Below are positions 1 to 7,481 of a stretch of 56,744 nt of DNA, in pieces. Below the pieces are notes generated by a model, which was given only the letters and a program-made list of their open reading frames with translations, had not been told where the DNA came from and ran no database searches. Positions within the stretch are counted from its first letter, which is position 1; every line of letters starts with the position of its first letter. The stretch spans positions 1 to 56,744 of the forward strand of contig DRPN01000167.1 of the NCBI GenBank assembly GCA_011374625.1. The letters run 5' to 3'. Source of the stretch: Bacteroidota bacterium (GTDB lineage Bacteria > Bacteroidota > Bacteroidia > Bacteroidales > VadinHA17). A program made the translations under genes and the position numbers.

Positions 1-266
1 AACGAAAAATCGGTTACCTGGGAATAGATGTATATGCCCAGGAAGAAAGATTGTTTTTCAGGGATCTTTCGGAAATGCTGATCGAAGATGAAGCCATCAA
101 TACCCTGATGACATTCCCCAATGTACTGGTCACGGCCCATCAGGCATTCATGACCCGCGAAGCACTTGAAGAAATTGCCGGAACCACCCTGCAGAACCTT
201 GACGATCTGGAAGCAGGAAGAAAACTTGTCAATGAGGTAAAACTGGACGTGGTACAGGGAAAATAA
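1..266 (+). CDS. D-lactate dehydrogenase (2-hydroxyacid dehydrogenase), C-terminal end
   Basis: About 88 C-terminal residues of an NAD-dependent D-2-hydroxyacid dehydrogenase, reading in frame from base 3; the rest lies before the window. Visible family features are the GYLGIDVY strand, the LTFPNVLVT-like segment (here MTFPNVLVTAHQAF) that carries the catalytic histidine in the TAHQAF motif, and the helical tail with EALEEIAGTTLQN. This arrangement is that of fermentative D-lactate dehydrogenases (LdhA type), which reduce pyruvate to D-lactate in the cytoplasm, rather than of phosphoglycerate dehydrogenase. The TAA stop is followed after 15 bases by the remnant of a phzF-like gene on the same strand. 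The substrate is inferred from C-terminal similarity only. Confidence 0.8.
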   Translation, partial: RKIGYLGIDVYAQEERLFFRDLSEMLIEDEAINTLMTFPNVLVTAHQAFMTREALEEIAGTTLQNLDDLEAGRKLVNEVKLDVVQGK

Positions 267-281
267 TAACAGGCTGAAAAC

Positions 282-707
282 ATAAAAATTACTCTCTGCC
301 AGATTGATGCTTTCACACAGATGGTTTTTGGCGTCAATCCGGCCGCCGTATGTCCGCTGGAGCAATGGATTGACGATTCACTCATGCAAAAGATAGCGAC
401 AGGGAACAACTTTTCGGTAATTGCTTATTTTATACTCTCTGGCGATCACCATTAAATCAGGTGGTTTACACCCGAAACCGAGATAGATCTGTGCGGCAGC
501 CGGCATTACCGAAGATCCCGTAACCGGTTCGGCCCACACCATGCTTGTTCCATACTGGTCAAACCGCCCGCGAAAGAAAACCCTGCCTGCCATACAGGTT
601 TCTGAACGCCGGAGAGAACTGTTTTGCGAAATGAAAGACAACCGGGTGGTATCGGCGGATATGCTCGCACGTATCTTACGGGAAGGATTGAAATTTATTA
701 TTTCCTC
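282..707 (+). pseudogene. phzF-family isomerase remnant (nonsense, internal deletion, frameshift)
   Basis: Remnant of a PhzF-like protein (diaminopimelate-epimerase fold). Frame 282 reads IKITLCQIDAFTQMVFG then NPAAVCPLEQW, the classic PhzF N-terminus, with ATA where ATG should be. The reading continues through ENNLSxTAFF-like residues, hits TAA at 453-455, and goes on in the same frame with IRWFTPETEIDLCG. The central part of the gene is then missing: sequence jumps into another frame with GITEDPVTGSAH, the conserved C-terminal PhzF motif, around 502-540. A third lesion near 650 shifts the frame again before GGYARTYLTGRIEI. Normal members are about 260-300 residues; fewer than 140 codons survive. 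It ends against the oppositely oriented DoxX-like gene. Clearly non-functional as sequenced. Confidence 0.85.
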
Positions 708-1055
708 TTACCGCTGCAACAACAATGCACGGTAAGCCCCCCGGTACCTGAACAGAAAATATACGTTCAGCCTCAGAGTTATCAGGGCCGGAATGATATT
801 CCGCGGATCAAGAAAAAGATGAGAAAAAACAAAATTCAGGCTCAGGGGGAAAAGGACCACCATGCCCAGGACAATATACCAGCCGGTAAACAGGGCCAGG
901 GCAACCAGTATTTCAAAAACAGCCACCACTGGCATGATATATCCTGTATTAACCAGGGCTGAATAAAAAGACACGGCTTCCGCCCGCATTTCGGCTACAG
1001 GCGTGAAATAAAAAAACTTGTTCAGGGCATACAGAAGAAAAATCAATCCCAGCAA
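708..1055 (-). CDS. DoxX-like small membrane protein, start codon uncertain
   Basis: A DoxX-type integral membrane protein of about 115 residues with four hydrophobic segments. The N-terminal LLGLIFLLYALNKFFYF is the typical DoxX first helix with the N-K-F signature, and the C-terminal half carries the conserved RNIIPALITLRLNVYFLF pattern. No ATG is available: the nearest start is TTG at 1053-1055, inside the first helix, and family members normally begin a few residues earlier (here the frame reads HKILQYLLG). The frame is open upstream to a TGA at 1116-1118 without any ATG or GTG. Either a non-standard start is used or the start was lost, which would fit the decayed phzF remnant next door. 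No substrate can be assigned. Confidence 0.65.
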   Translation of the reverse strand: MLGLIFLLYALNKFFYFTPVAEMRAEAVSFYSALVNTGYIMPVVAVFEILVALALFTGWYIVLGMVVLFPLSLNFVFSHLFLDPRNIIPALITLRLNVYFLFRYRGAYRALLLQR

Positions 1056-1197
1056 ATACTGTAGAATTTTATGCGGTGAGTTTATGGTATATTTTTTTAC
1101 TCCACCGGCATATAATCAAGATAGGGATGGTTTTGTTTACTGAAAAAATAATTAATATTGTCCATTCTTCTAAATTAAAAAACTAAAGGAAAGGGAT

Positions 1198-1665
1198 ATG
1201 AAAAAAATTCTGTTTTTTGTGATCGTGTTATTTGCGCTGACCAGCCAACTAAACGCACAGCATTATGTGAATTCCATTGGTTTGCGCGGGGGAAACCCTT
1301 ACGGACTTACCTTCAAACATTTCATGACAGAGGAAAATGCCCTTGAACTCATACTTTCTTCCTATTCATTTGTCTCGGGGCTCCAGATTACTGGTTTTTT
1401 TGAAATGCACCGTCCCACCAATGAGGTGCCCAACCTGAATTATTATTTCGGTGTGGGTGCCCATGCAGGTTATGACGACTATGGAAGATTTTATACCAGC
1501 CTGGGAGTTGAGCCTGTTCTCGGGGTGGATATGATAGGAGGCATGGAATACACTTTCGACGACCTCCCGCTAAATGTCAGCCTTGACCTGATGCCAGGCC
1601 TCAATATCATCAGCACATTCCGGTTGCTGATCGGCGGTGGTATATCTGTGCGATATATTTTCTGA
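1198..1665 (+). CDS. Secreted or outer-membrane beta-rich protein
   Basis: A 155-residue protein with a clear Sec signal peptide (MKKILFFVIVLFALTSQLNA, cleavage before QHYVNS). The mature part has alternating aromatic and glycine-rich strands (GLRGGNPYGLTFKHF, YYFGVGAHAGYDDYGRFY, LLIGGGISVRYIF) and ends in an aromatic residue, the look of a small outer-membrane beta-barrel or porin-like protein common in Bacteroidota. The start is ATG behind a good purine-rich ribosome site (aggaaaggg). It stands alone, followed by the tRNA-Glu promoter. The specific function is unknown. Confidence 0.75.
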   Translation: MKKILFFVIVLFALTSQLNAQHYVNSIGLRGGNPYGLTFKHFMTEENALELILSSYSFVSGLQITGFFEMHRPTNEVPNLNYYFGVGAHAGYDDYGRFYTSLGVEPVLGVDMIGGMEYTFDDLPLNVSLDLMPGLNIISTFRLLIGGGISVRYIF

Positions 1666-1713
1666 GGAAAACAGACGAACAGAACACCAACCGGCATATT
1701 TTTATAAAAAATA

Positions 1714-1743
1714 TTGACAAGAATAAAAAAGTTCTTATTTTTG
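1714..1743 (+). promoter_or_regulatory. Promoter of tRNA-Glu
   Basis: TTG at 1714-1716 and TATTTTTG at 1736-1743 are 19 bases apart, matching the Bacteroidota primary sigma factor pattern (-33 TTG/TTTG, -7 TAnnTTTG). Transcription should start around 1750, some 25 bases before the tRNA. The block TATTTTTGCAGTCC at 1736-1749 recurs exactly upstream of rplM. Confidence 0.75.
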
Positions 1744-1772
1744 CAGTCCCAATAAAGGGAAGTTCTTTACGG

Positions 1773-1844
1773 GGCCCGTTCGTCTAGGGGTTAGGACGCC
1801 AGGTTTTCATCCTGGTAACAGGGGTTCGATTCCCCTACGGGCTA
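1773..1844 (+). tRNA. tRNA-Glu (anticodon TTC)
   Basis: A full cloverleaf can be drawn. The acceptor stem GGCCCGT pairs with ACGGGCT, with a terminal G-T wobble. The anticodon arm is CCAGG-TTTTCAT-CCTGG, giving anticodon TTC, and the T arm is GGGG-TTCGATT-CCCC. The 3' CCA is not encoded. It stands alone between the secreted protein gene and rpsT. Confidence 0.95.
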
Positions 1845-1874
1845 CATTTTTTGATGAAAGAAAGATAAGAAGGA

Positions 1875-2126
1875 ATGGCCAATCACAAATCAGCACTGAA
1901 AAGGATCAGGCAAACCGAAACCCGGCGTCTGAGGAACAGATATTATGCCCGGACAGCCCGGAATGCAGTGAAAAAGCTGCATAAAACCACCAGCAAACAG
2001 GAAGCCGAAGAAATGCTCCCGAGGATAAATGCCATGCTGGACAAACTTGCCAAAAAGCATGTCATTCACAGGAATAAAGCCGGCAACCTGAAAAGCAGCC
2101 TTGCCAAACATGTAAACAGCCTGTAA
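1875..2126 (+). CDS. rpsT: 30S ribosomal protein S20
   Basis: An 83-residue, strongly basic protein beginning [15 protein letters not shown], the characteristic S20 N-terminus; S20 binds 16S rRNA in the small-subunit body and is rich in Lys, Arg and Ala throughout. The length is normal for the family. The ATG follows an AAGAAGGA ribosome site 30 bases after the tRNA-Glu gene, so the two may share a transcript from the tRNA promoter. A hairpin terminator lies about 45 bases after the stop codon. Confidence 0.97.
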   Translation: MANHKSALKRIRQTETRRLRNRYYARTARNAVKKLHKTTSKQEAEEMLPRINAMLDKLAKKHVIHRNKAGNLKSSLAKHVNSL

Positions 2127-2169
2127 GTATACTTTTACTTAATCGACATCCTTCAAATTAATAATAATT

Positions 2170-2200
2170 TGGCTGTCATATCATTATGGCAGCCATTTTT
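2170..2200 (+). terminator. Rho-independent terminator after rpsT
   Basis: TGGCTGTCATA (2170-2180), loop TCAT, TATGGCAGCCA (2185-2195) with one internal mismatch, then a run of five T. It also argues against the upstream in-frame ATG of radC at 2186, which lies inside this hairpin. Confidence 0.75.
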
Positions 2201-2281
2201 CTTTCCGGGCCAGCAGAATGCCCGCATTTTTATATTCCCCTTAATTTTTCTATCTTTCATGTATACTTTTCTCTTACGGTC

Positions 2282-2977
2282 ATGGATTATCAAACCAGGC
2301 TGAGCATCAAGGACTGGGCCGTGGAAGATCGTCCACGGGAAAAACTTCTGGAAAAAGGAACACATACTCTGAGTAACGCAGAACTGATCGCCATACTGAT
2401 CGGTTCGGGAAGCAGGAATGAAACTGCCGTAGAGGTCGCGAAAAAGATACTTCTCTCCGTGGGAAACAACCTGAACGAACTGGGCAAGCTCAGTGTGCAT
2501 GATCTGATGAAGCATAAAGGAATAGGAGAAGCCAAGTCCATTTCTATTGTGGCTGCTCTGGAACTGGGACGCCGAAGGAAACTTTCCGACGTCAGGGAAA
2601 AAAAGAAAATCTCATGCAGCCGTGACGTGGCCGAAATATTCCAGCAGATACTGGAAGACCTGTCCCATGAAGAATTCTGGATCCTTCTGCTGAACCGTTC
2701 AAACAGAATCATTGCCAAAATGAAAACCAGCCAGGGCGGTATAGCAGGAACCGTTACCGATGTCAGAATTATCCTGCGTGAAGCCCTGGAGAAAAGGGCT
2801 TCTTCCCTCATTCTGTGTCATAATCATCCTTCAGGCAATCTCACCCCCAGCGAAGCCGATATCAGCATCACGAAAAAACTCAAGGAAGCAGGCAAACTGA
2901 TGGATATTCAGGTTCTTGACCATCTGATCATTGCCAATAATCAGTTTTTCAGTTTTGCCGACGAGGGACTCCTTTGA
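2282..2977 (+). CDS. radC: RadC family JAB/MPN-domain protein
   Basis: A 231-residue RadC/UPF0758 protein. The N-terminal part contains RLSIKDWAVEDRPREKL and a helix-hairpin-helix segment (LMKHKGIGEAKS). The C-terminal JAB/MPN domain has the zinc-binding JAMM signature: CHNHPSGNLTPSEAD, with the upstream acidic residue in the SQGGIAGTVTDVR region. Historically linked to DNA repair, the family's biochemical role is unsettled; a metal-dependent hydrolase active site is present. The ATG at 2282 was chosen because it gives the family-typical start; an in-frame ATG at 2186 falls in the rpsT terminator. It is followed directly by an unknown gene whose TTG start overlaps the TGA stop. Confidence 0.93.
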   Translation: MDYQTRLSIKDWAVEDRPREKLLEKGTHTLSNAELIAILIGSGSRNETAVEVAKKILLSVGNNLNELGKLSVHDLMKHKGIGEAKSISIVAALELGRRRKLSDVREKKKISCSRDVAEIFQQILEDLSHEEFWILLLNRSNRIIAKMKTSQGGIAGTVTDVRIILREALEKRASSLILCHNHPSGNLTPSEADISITKKLKEAGKLMDIQVLDHLIIANNQFFSFADEGLL

Positions 2978-3912
2978 AAACTACAGCGCATATGATCAGA
3001 CATTTGGGTCAGAAAGAAATCGATCCCGCCAGATGGGACAAAGTAATCGCACGGTCTCTGAATGCCAATATTTTTGGATATTCATGGGCACTAAATCGCC
3101 TGTTCGACCGATGGGAAGCCCTGGTAAACAACGACTATGAAATGGTCATGCCTCTTCCCTCGGGTAAACGATGGGGAATGCGCTGGTTGTCCAACCCGGT
3201 ACCGGGAGTATCTCTGGGCATTTATTCGCATCAGCCTCCTTCGGAAAATATCATTCTGGAATTTCTTCAGCCTGTTATTAAAAAGTTTCATTTTATTCAC
3301 TATCCCCTGCACAAGTACACCCCTGTCCCGGTCGATAAAAAATTCCTGGACACCTATGCCACCACCAGTCTTGACCTGATCCGGCCATACCATCAATTGA
3401 AGCGTTCTTTTCACCGGGAAGTACAGGATCTTGCTGCCGAAAAATCTTATGCTGCTGGTGTCCGGCCGGTGCAGCCCAACGATCTTATCACCATGTGGGA
3501 AGATCACAGAAATAACAGATCAGCAGCAGGAAAAATCGTCAACCTCCGTAGTGCGAGGCTACTGGCAGCTCATGCCATCCGTTACCGCTACGGTATTCTA
3601 TGGGGAATGTATTCCGAAGCAAACAACCTTTCTGCTGTTTGTTTGTTCATTTCAGGTCATCAGAAAACCCATCTCATGTACCCGCTTGAAACACAGGAAG
3701 GAAAAGAGGAAAAAGCGTTGTGCCGGTTGATCAACCGGTATCTGGTGGAACATTCGGGAAGAAATCTGGTCATCGAAACCTGCAATCAATGGTTTAATAA
3801 CGAGGAAAATCCCCTGTTGTTCTTCGGAGGAACAACATTCCATGGTCCGGTCATATCCCGCAATCGTCTCCCTTTAATCTTCCCTCCCCTCAACAGGTAT
3901 TTTCAACCCTGA
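2974..3912 (+). CDS. Conserved protein of unknown function, possibly acyltransferase-like
   Basis: A 312-residue cytoplasmic protein without signal peptide or membrane segment. I do not recognise a named domain with certainty; the general character (aromatic-rich, with NIFGYSWALNRLFDRWEAL near the N-terminus and LVIETCNQWFNNEENPLLFFGG near the C-terminus) recalls GNAT/FemAB-like acyltransferases seen in Bacteroidota, but this is a weak impression. The start is probably TTG at 2974, overlapping the radC stop as TTGA with GAGGGA just upstream, which suggests translational coupling; an ATG at 2992 would give 306 residues. The 3' end overlaps the convergent folK gene by 10 bases. Confidence 0.7.
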   Translation: MKTTAHMIRHLGQKEIDPARWDKVIARSLNANIFGYSWALNRLFDRWEALVNNDYEMVMPLPSGKRWGMRWLSNPVPGVSLGIYSHQPPSENIILEFLQPVIKKFHFIHYPLHKYTPVPVDKKFLDTYATTSLDLIRPYHQLKRSFHREVQDLAAEKSYAAGVRPVQPNDLITMWEDHRNNRSAAGKIVNLRSARLLAAHAIRYRYGILWGMYSEANNLSAVCLFISGHQKTHLMYPLETQEGKEEKALCRLINRYLVEHSGRNLVIETCNQWFNNEENPLLFFGGTTFHGPVISRNRLPLIFPPLNRYFQP

Positions 3913-4400
3913 TCCGGCCCCCACGGAATTACTTCGGAACGGTCAGGACATTGATCCAGCAGGGCTACCGCATTCTTACCAAGCAGAGGATGCTTCCAGT
4001 CCGGAGCTATTTCCACCAAAGGAACCAGGGCAAATCTTCGTTCTTCAAGTCTGGGATGAGGAATCGTCAGACCGGTTTCATCCATAATGAGGTCATCATA
4101 GAAAAGAATGTCAATATCAATTATCCGGTCGGTATAGCCTGTCGCATTTCTCAGTCGACCCAATTCCCTTTCTGTTTCAAGGCAACCGAATAGTACTTCA
4201 TGTGGAGATAATACGGTTTCAAACAACAGGGCACGGTTAAGAAAATCATTCCTGCCTGCAAAACCCCACGGGGGAGAACGGTAATATCCCGAAGCGGCCA
4301 GTTTTTTCCCTATGGTGCGGCAAAGCATATCTCCAGCCCTTTCCATCTGCGCGTAGCGGTCACCCAGATTACTTCCCTGTAACAAACATACAACTGACAT
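3903..4400 (-). CDS. folK: 2-amino-4-hydroxy-6-hydroxymethyldihydropteridine diphosphokinase
   Basis: A 165-residue HPPK, which transfers pyrophosphate from ATP to 6-hydroxymethyl-7,8-dihydropterin in folate synthesis. Visible family motifs are LLQGSNLGDR at the N-terminus (usual LGSNLGDR), YYRSPPWGFAGRNDFLNRA, the metal/ATP loop RIIDIDILFYDD with the two catalytic aspartates, and IPHPRLEERRFALVPLVEIAP. The length is standard. It is the only minus-strand gene in this stretch, convergent with the unknown gene at 2974 and divergent from sppA, so it is probably transcribed alone. Confidence 0.95.
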   Translation of the reverse strand: MSVVCLLQGSNLGDRYAQMERAGDMLCRTIGKKLAASGYYRSPPWGFAGRNDFLNRALLFETVLSPHEVLFGCLETERELGRLRNATGYTDRIIDIDILFYDDLIMDETGLTIPHPRLEERRFALVPLVEIAPDWKHPLLGKNAVALLDQCPDRSEVIPWGPDQG

Positions 4401-4463
4401 AGAAATGGAATCTATACTGTATCAAATAAACATATTTTGAAAAAAAAAACAAACAACCAATTT

Positions 4464-4471
4464 TACATTTG
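4464..4471 (+). promoter_or_regulatory. Candidate -7 box upstream of sppA
   Basis: TACATTTG fits the TAnnTTTG consensus 77 bases before the sppA ATG. The nearest upstream TTTG (4436-4439) is 24 bases away, longer than the usual 18-20, so the call is tentative. Confidence 0.4.
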
Positions 4472-4547
4472 CTTATCTTTATATCCTTACTGGTTATCCA
4501 ATTCAAACCAGATCATGTGAAATCAACAAATAAAAAAAACATTTCCC

Positions 4548-6317
4548 ATGAAAGATTTTCTGAAATACACGCTGGCAGCCATTCTGGGCTTTTTTGTCTC
4601 TTCTGTGATTATTTTCTTCCTTTCGCTCATCCTATTTGGCGCTATGTTGTCAGCAGGCCAAAAACCTGCTGTGATCAGAAAAAATTCTGTACTGAAACTG
4701 GACCTGAACCAAAGTATACCCGACCGTTCCAGTAACAATCCGTTCGAGAACTTCAATCCCCTGACCTTTGAGTTTACCACACCTACAGGATTGAACGATA
4801 TTCTCAGAAATATCGAAAAAGCAAAGGATGATGATAACATCAGGGGAATCTATATCGAGCTGGGAGCATTGAGCCCGGGCTTTGCCACCCTGGAGGAGAT
4901 CAGAAACGCTTTGATTGATTTCAGGGAATCGGGGAAATTCATCGTCAGTTATTCTGACGAACTTATCTCCCATGCCGCCTATTACCTGGCAACCGTATCC
5001 GATAAAATCTATCTCAGTCCGGTTACCGAATTCCAGTTTTACGGTCTGCGTTCTGAGATCATGTTCTATAAGAACGCCCTGGAAAAACTGGGAGTAGAAG
5101 TGCAGGTGATCCGACATGGAAAATTCAAAAGCGCTGTGGAACCTTTCATTCAGGAGCAGATGAGTGAAGCCAACAGGGAACAGATCATGACCTATATGGG
5201 AACCATCTGGGAATATCTTCTGAAGGGTATTGAGGAAGAACGAAATATTCCTGTCGATACACTGAACCGGATTGCTGACAATCTGGAAATCCAGAATGCC
5301 GATGATGCCCTCAGGCTGGGGTTTATTGACGGGTTGAAATATGAAGACGAAATACTTGACGAGCTTCTCAGCCTTTCTGACCTCAGTAAAACACAATCGG
5401 TCAGGTTTGTGAATATGTCAAAATACACCGGGGTAGAAGTTGAAAAAGAAAAGCCTGTAGAAAACAAAATAGCTGTGGTGTATGCCCTGGGGGAAATCGG
5501 CATGGATCTTACCGGCGGAGCCACCGGTATGAAACCCGGGAAAATTGCAAAAGCCATACGTGAAGCCAGAGCCGACAGTTCTGTCAAGGCCATCGTACTG
5601 CGTGTGAATTCTCCCGGAGGGAGTGTGATCGGATCTGAAGCCATCTGGAGAGAGGTAAAGGTATCATCGGGAGTGAAGCCGGTAGTGGCCAGTATGGGAA
5701 ATGTGGCAGCATCGGGAGGTTACTATATCCTGGCTGCGGCATCCCGGGTACTGGCCAATCCGGTTACCATTACCGGGTCCATCGGTGTATTCGGAATTAT
5801 TCCCAATGCCCAGGAATTACTCACACGCAAGATCGGTGTCACCTTCGATGTGGCTAAAACGAATGAACATGCTGATTTCGGATCGATGTACCGGCCACTG
5901 AAACCCACTGAACGGGAACATCTGCAGGCAGGAATTGAAGAAATCTATGAGGAATTTGTCCAATACGTAGCCGACGGAAGAGATCTGGAAGTGGAAAAAG
6001 TAAAAGAAATTGCAGAAGGAAGGGTGTGGAGCGGAATTAATGCCATGGACATACACCTGATCGACGGATTCGGGGGTTTGAATGAAGCCATTGATCTGGC
6101 TGCAGAACTCGCCGGTATTAAAGACTGGGACATCAGGGAACTTCCGGCACAGCCCGATCCCCTGGAGCAAATGATGAAAAGTCTGACCGGTGAGGTCAAT
6201 ATGCGGATTATCAAGAAAGAGCTTGGTGATGCTGCCCGTCATTACGAAAACCTGCAGCAAATCCTTTCCATGGACAGAATCCAGGCACGCCTCCCCTACT
6301 TCATTGAATTATACTGA
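4548..6317 (+). CDS. sppA: Signal peptide peptidase SppA, 67K type
   Basis: A 589-residue membrane-anchored serine protease that degrades signal peptides and membrane-associated fragments after secretion. One transmembrane helix spans about residues 8-34. Two tandem SppA (ClpP-fold) domains follow, as in the E. coli long form. The general-base lysine is in the first half, GKFKSAVEPF (about K194), and the nucleophile serine in the second half, GNVAASGGYY (about S389), with VNSPGGSVIGSE before it. The ATG at 4548 starts the anchor directly. The gene ends in a strong hairpin terminator at 6333, so sppA is separated from lpxK transcriptionally, although some read-through is possible. Confidence 0.95.
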   Translation: MKDFLKYTLAAILGFFVSSVIIFFLSLILFGAMLSAGQKPAVIRKNSVLKLDLNQSIPDRSSNNPFENFNPLTFEFTTPTGLNDILRNIEKAKDDDNIRGIYIELGALSPGFATLEEIRNALIDFRESGKFIVSYSDELISHAAYYLATVSDKIYLSPVTEFQFYGLRSEIMFYKNALEKLGVEVQVIRHGKFKSAVEPFIQEQMSEANREQIMTYMGTIWEYLLKGIEEERNIPVDTLNRIADNLEIQNADDALRLGFIDGLKYEDEILDELLSLSDLSKTQSVRFVNMSKYTGVEVEKEKPVENKIAVVYALGEIGMDLTGGATGMKPGKIAKAIREARADSSVKAIVLRVNSPGGSVIGSEAIWREVKVSSGVKPVVASMGNVAASGGYYILAAASRVLANPVTITGSIGVFGIIPNAQELLTRKIGVTFDVAKTNEHADFGSMYRPLKPTEREHLQAGIEEIYEEFVQYVADGRDLEVEKVKEIAEGRVWSGINAMDIHLIDGFGGLNEAIDLAAELAGIKDWDIRELPAQPDPLEQMMKSLTGEVNMRIIKKELGDAARHYENLQQILSMDRIQARLPYFIELY

Positions 6318-6332
6318 TTCCTGTGCACCAGC

Positions 6333-6359
6333 AAAAAGGGGCAGATGCCCCTTTTTTTT
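6333..6359 (+). terminator. Rho-independent terminator after sppA
   Basis: AAAAAGGGGC (6333-6342), loop AGAT, GCCCCTTTTT (6347-6356), continuing into a T run. It is a near-perfect stem 15 bases after the sppA stop and overlaps the longest possible lpxK reading frame, supporting the later lpxK start at 6372. Confidence 0.92.
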
Positions 6360-6371
6360 ATCTTTGCATCT

Positions 6372-7481
6372 ATGAACCGGAAGCTCCCGCATACCTATCG
6401 TTTCCTTCTGCCCCTCTCATGGGTGTATGGCCTGGTAATCTGGTGCCGGAATTTCCTGTATGACGTCAACCTGATCAGGTCAAAAAATTACCCTGTCCCG
6501 GTCATATCGGTAGGGAACATTACCGTAGGAGGGACAGGGAAAACCCCGCACATTGAATATCTCATCGGGTTACTCCATGAAAAATACCGCCTGGCGGTAC
6601 TCAGCAGAGGTTACCGGCGGAAAACCAGGCATTTTATGATGGGACAGACAGATTCCGGCGTAAGCGACATTGGGGATGAAGCCAGGCAGATTAAAAGAAA
6701 ATTTCCTGAAGTAACAGTAGCTGTTGACAGAAAACGAACCAGGGGTATTGAACGTTTGCTGAAACAGGATCCGCCTCCCGATGTCATTTTGCTGGACGAT
6801 GCTTTTCAGCACCGCCGGGTTAAACCCGGCCTGAATATCCTGCTGATAGACTGCCGGCGACCCATTTCCAGGGATTATTTACTTCCTGCCGGGCGACTCA
6901 GGGAACATGCCATGGAAAAACGCCGGGCCCATATCATTATGGTTACCAAATGCCCGGAAAAAATGACCCCCATGGAAAGAAAGATCATGATTAATGATAC
7001 CCGCCCCTTCCCCTATCAGAAAATCTTCTTCAGCACTTTCCGTTATGCCGATACGGTTCCCGTATTTCCGGTGGATACCAAATTCCCAGGCAAACAGGTT
7101 GTGAAAACAGAAAATTACCAGATACTGCTCGTAACGGGAATTGCCAACAACAGGCCACTGAAAAAGCATATACGTGGATTCCAGCCCAGATTCAGGGAAT
7201 TGCGATTCCCCGACCATCATAATTACAACCTTTCCGATGTGAAAAAAATCATTGCCGAATTTGAAGAATTACCGGGAGACAAAAAGCTCATTCTTACAAC
7301 AGAAAAAGATGCCATGCGTCTTCAGGAAAAAAGTTTCCCTGAATATATCAGGCAAAACATGTATTATGTTCCTGTGGAAGTAGATATCCTTTTTGGAAAA
7401 TCCAGAACCTTTAACCGTCATATCCTCGAATATGTTAGAAAAAATAAAAGAAACAGCCGCTTATATACAGAGCAAAATTGA
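6372..7481 (+). CDS. lpxK: Tetraacyldisaccharide 4'-kinase
   Basis: A 369-residue inner-membrane-associated kinase that phosphorylates the 4' position of the lipid A disaccharide precursor. The N-terminal helix with SWVYGLVIWCRNFLYD is the usual membrane-interacting segment; the P-loop VGNITVGGTGKTP follows, and LLDDAFQHRRV carries the catalytic aspartates. The C-terminal TTEKDAMRLQ segment is also typical. The ATG at 6372 was preferred over an in-frame ATG at 6345 that lies within the sppA terminator. Its 3' end overlaps punA by 50 bases, which points to joint transcription. Its presence shows that the organism makes lipid A. Confidence 0.95.
   Translation: MNRKLPHTYRFLLPLSWVYGLVIWCRNFLYDVNLIRSKNYPVPVISVGNITVGGTGKTPHIEYLIGLLHEKYRLAVLSRGYRRKTRHFMMGQTDSGVSDIGDEARQIKRKFPEVTVAVDRKRTRGIERLLKQDPPPDVILLDDAFQHRRVKPGLNILLIDCRRPISRDYLLPAGRLREHAMEKRRAHIIMVTKCPEKMTPMERKIMINDTRPFPYQKIFFSTFRYADTVPVFPVDTKFPGKQVVKTENYQILLVTGIANNRPLKKHIRGFQPRFRELRFPDHHNYNLSDVKKIIAEFEELPGDKKLILTTEKDAMRLQEKSFPEYIRQNMYYVPVEVDILFGKSRTFNRHILEYVRKNKRNSRLYTEQN

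Noticed and set aside
4650-5396. A 248-codon minus-strand open frame opposite sppA
   Set aside because: The sense gene is a clear SppA with catalytic residues; the antisense translation has no domain or ribosome site.
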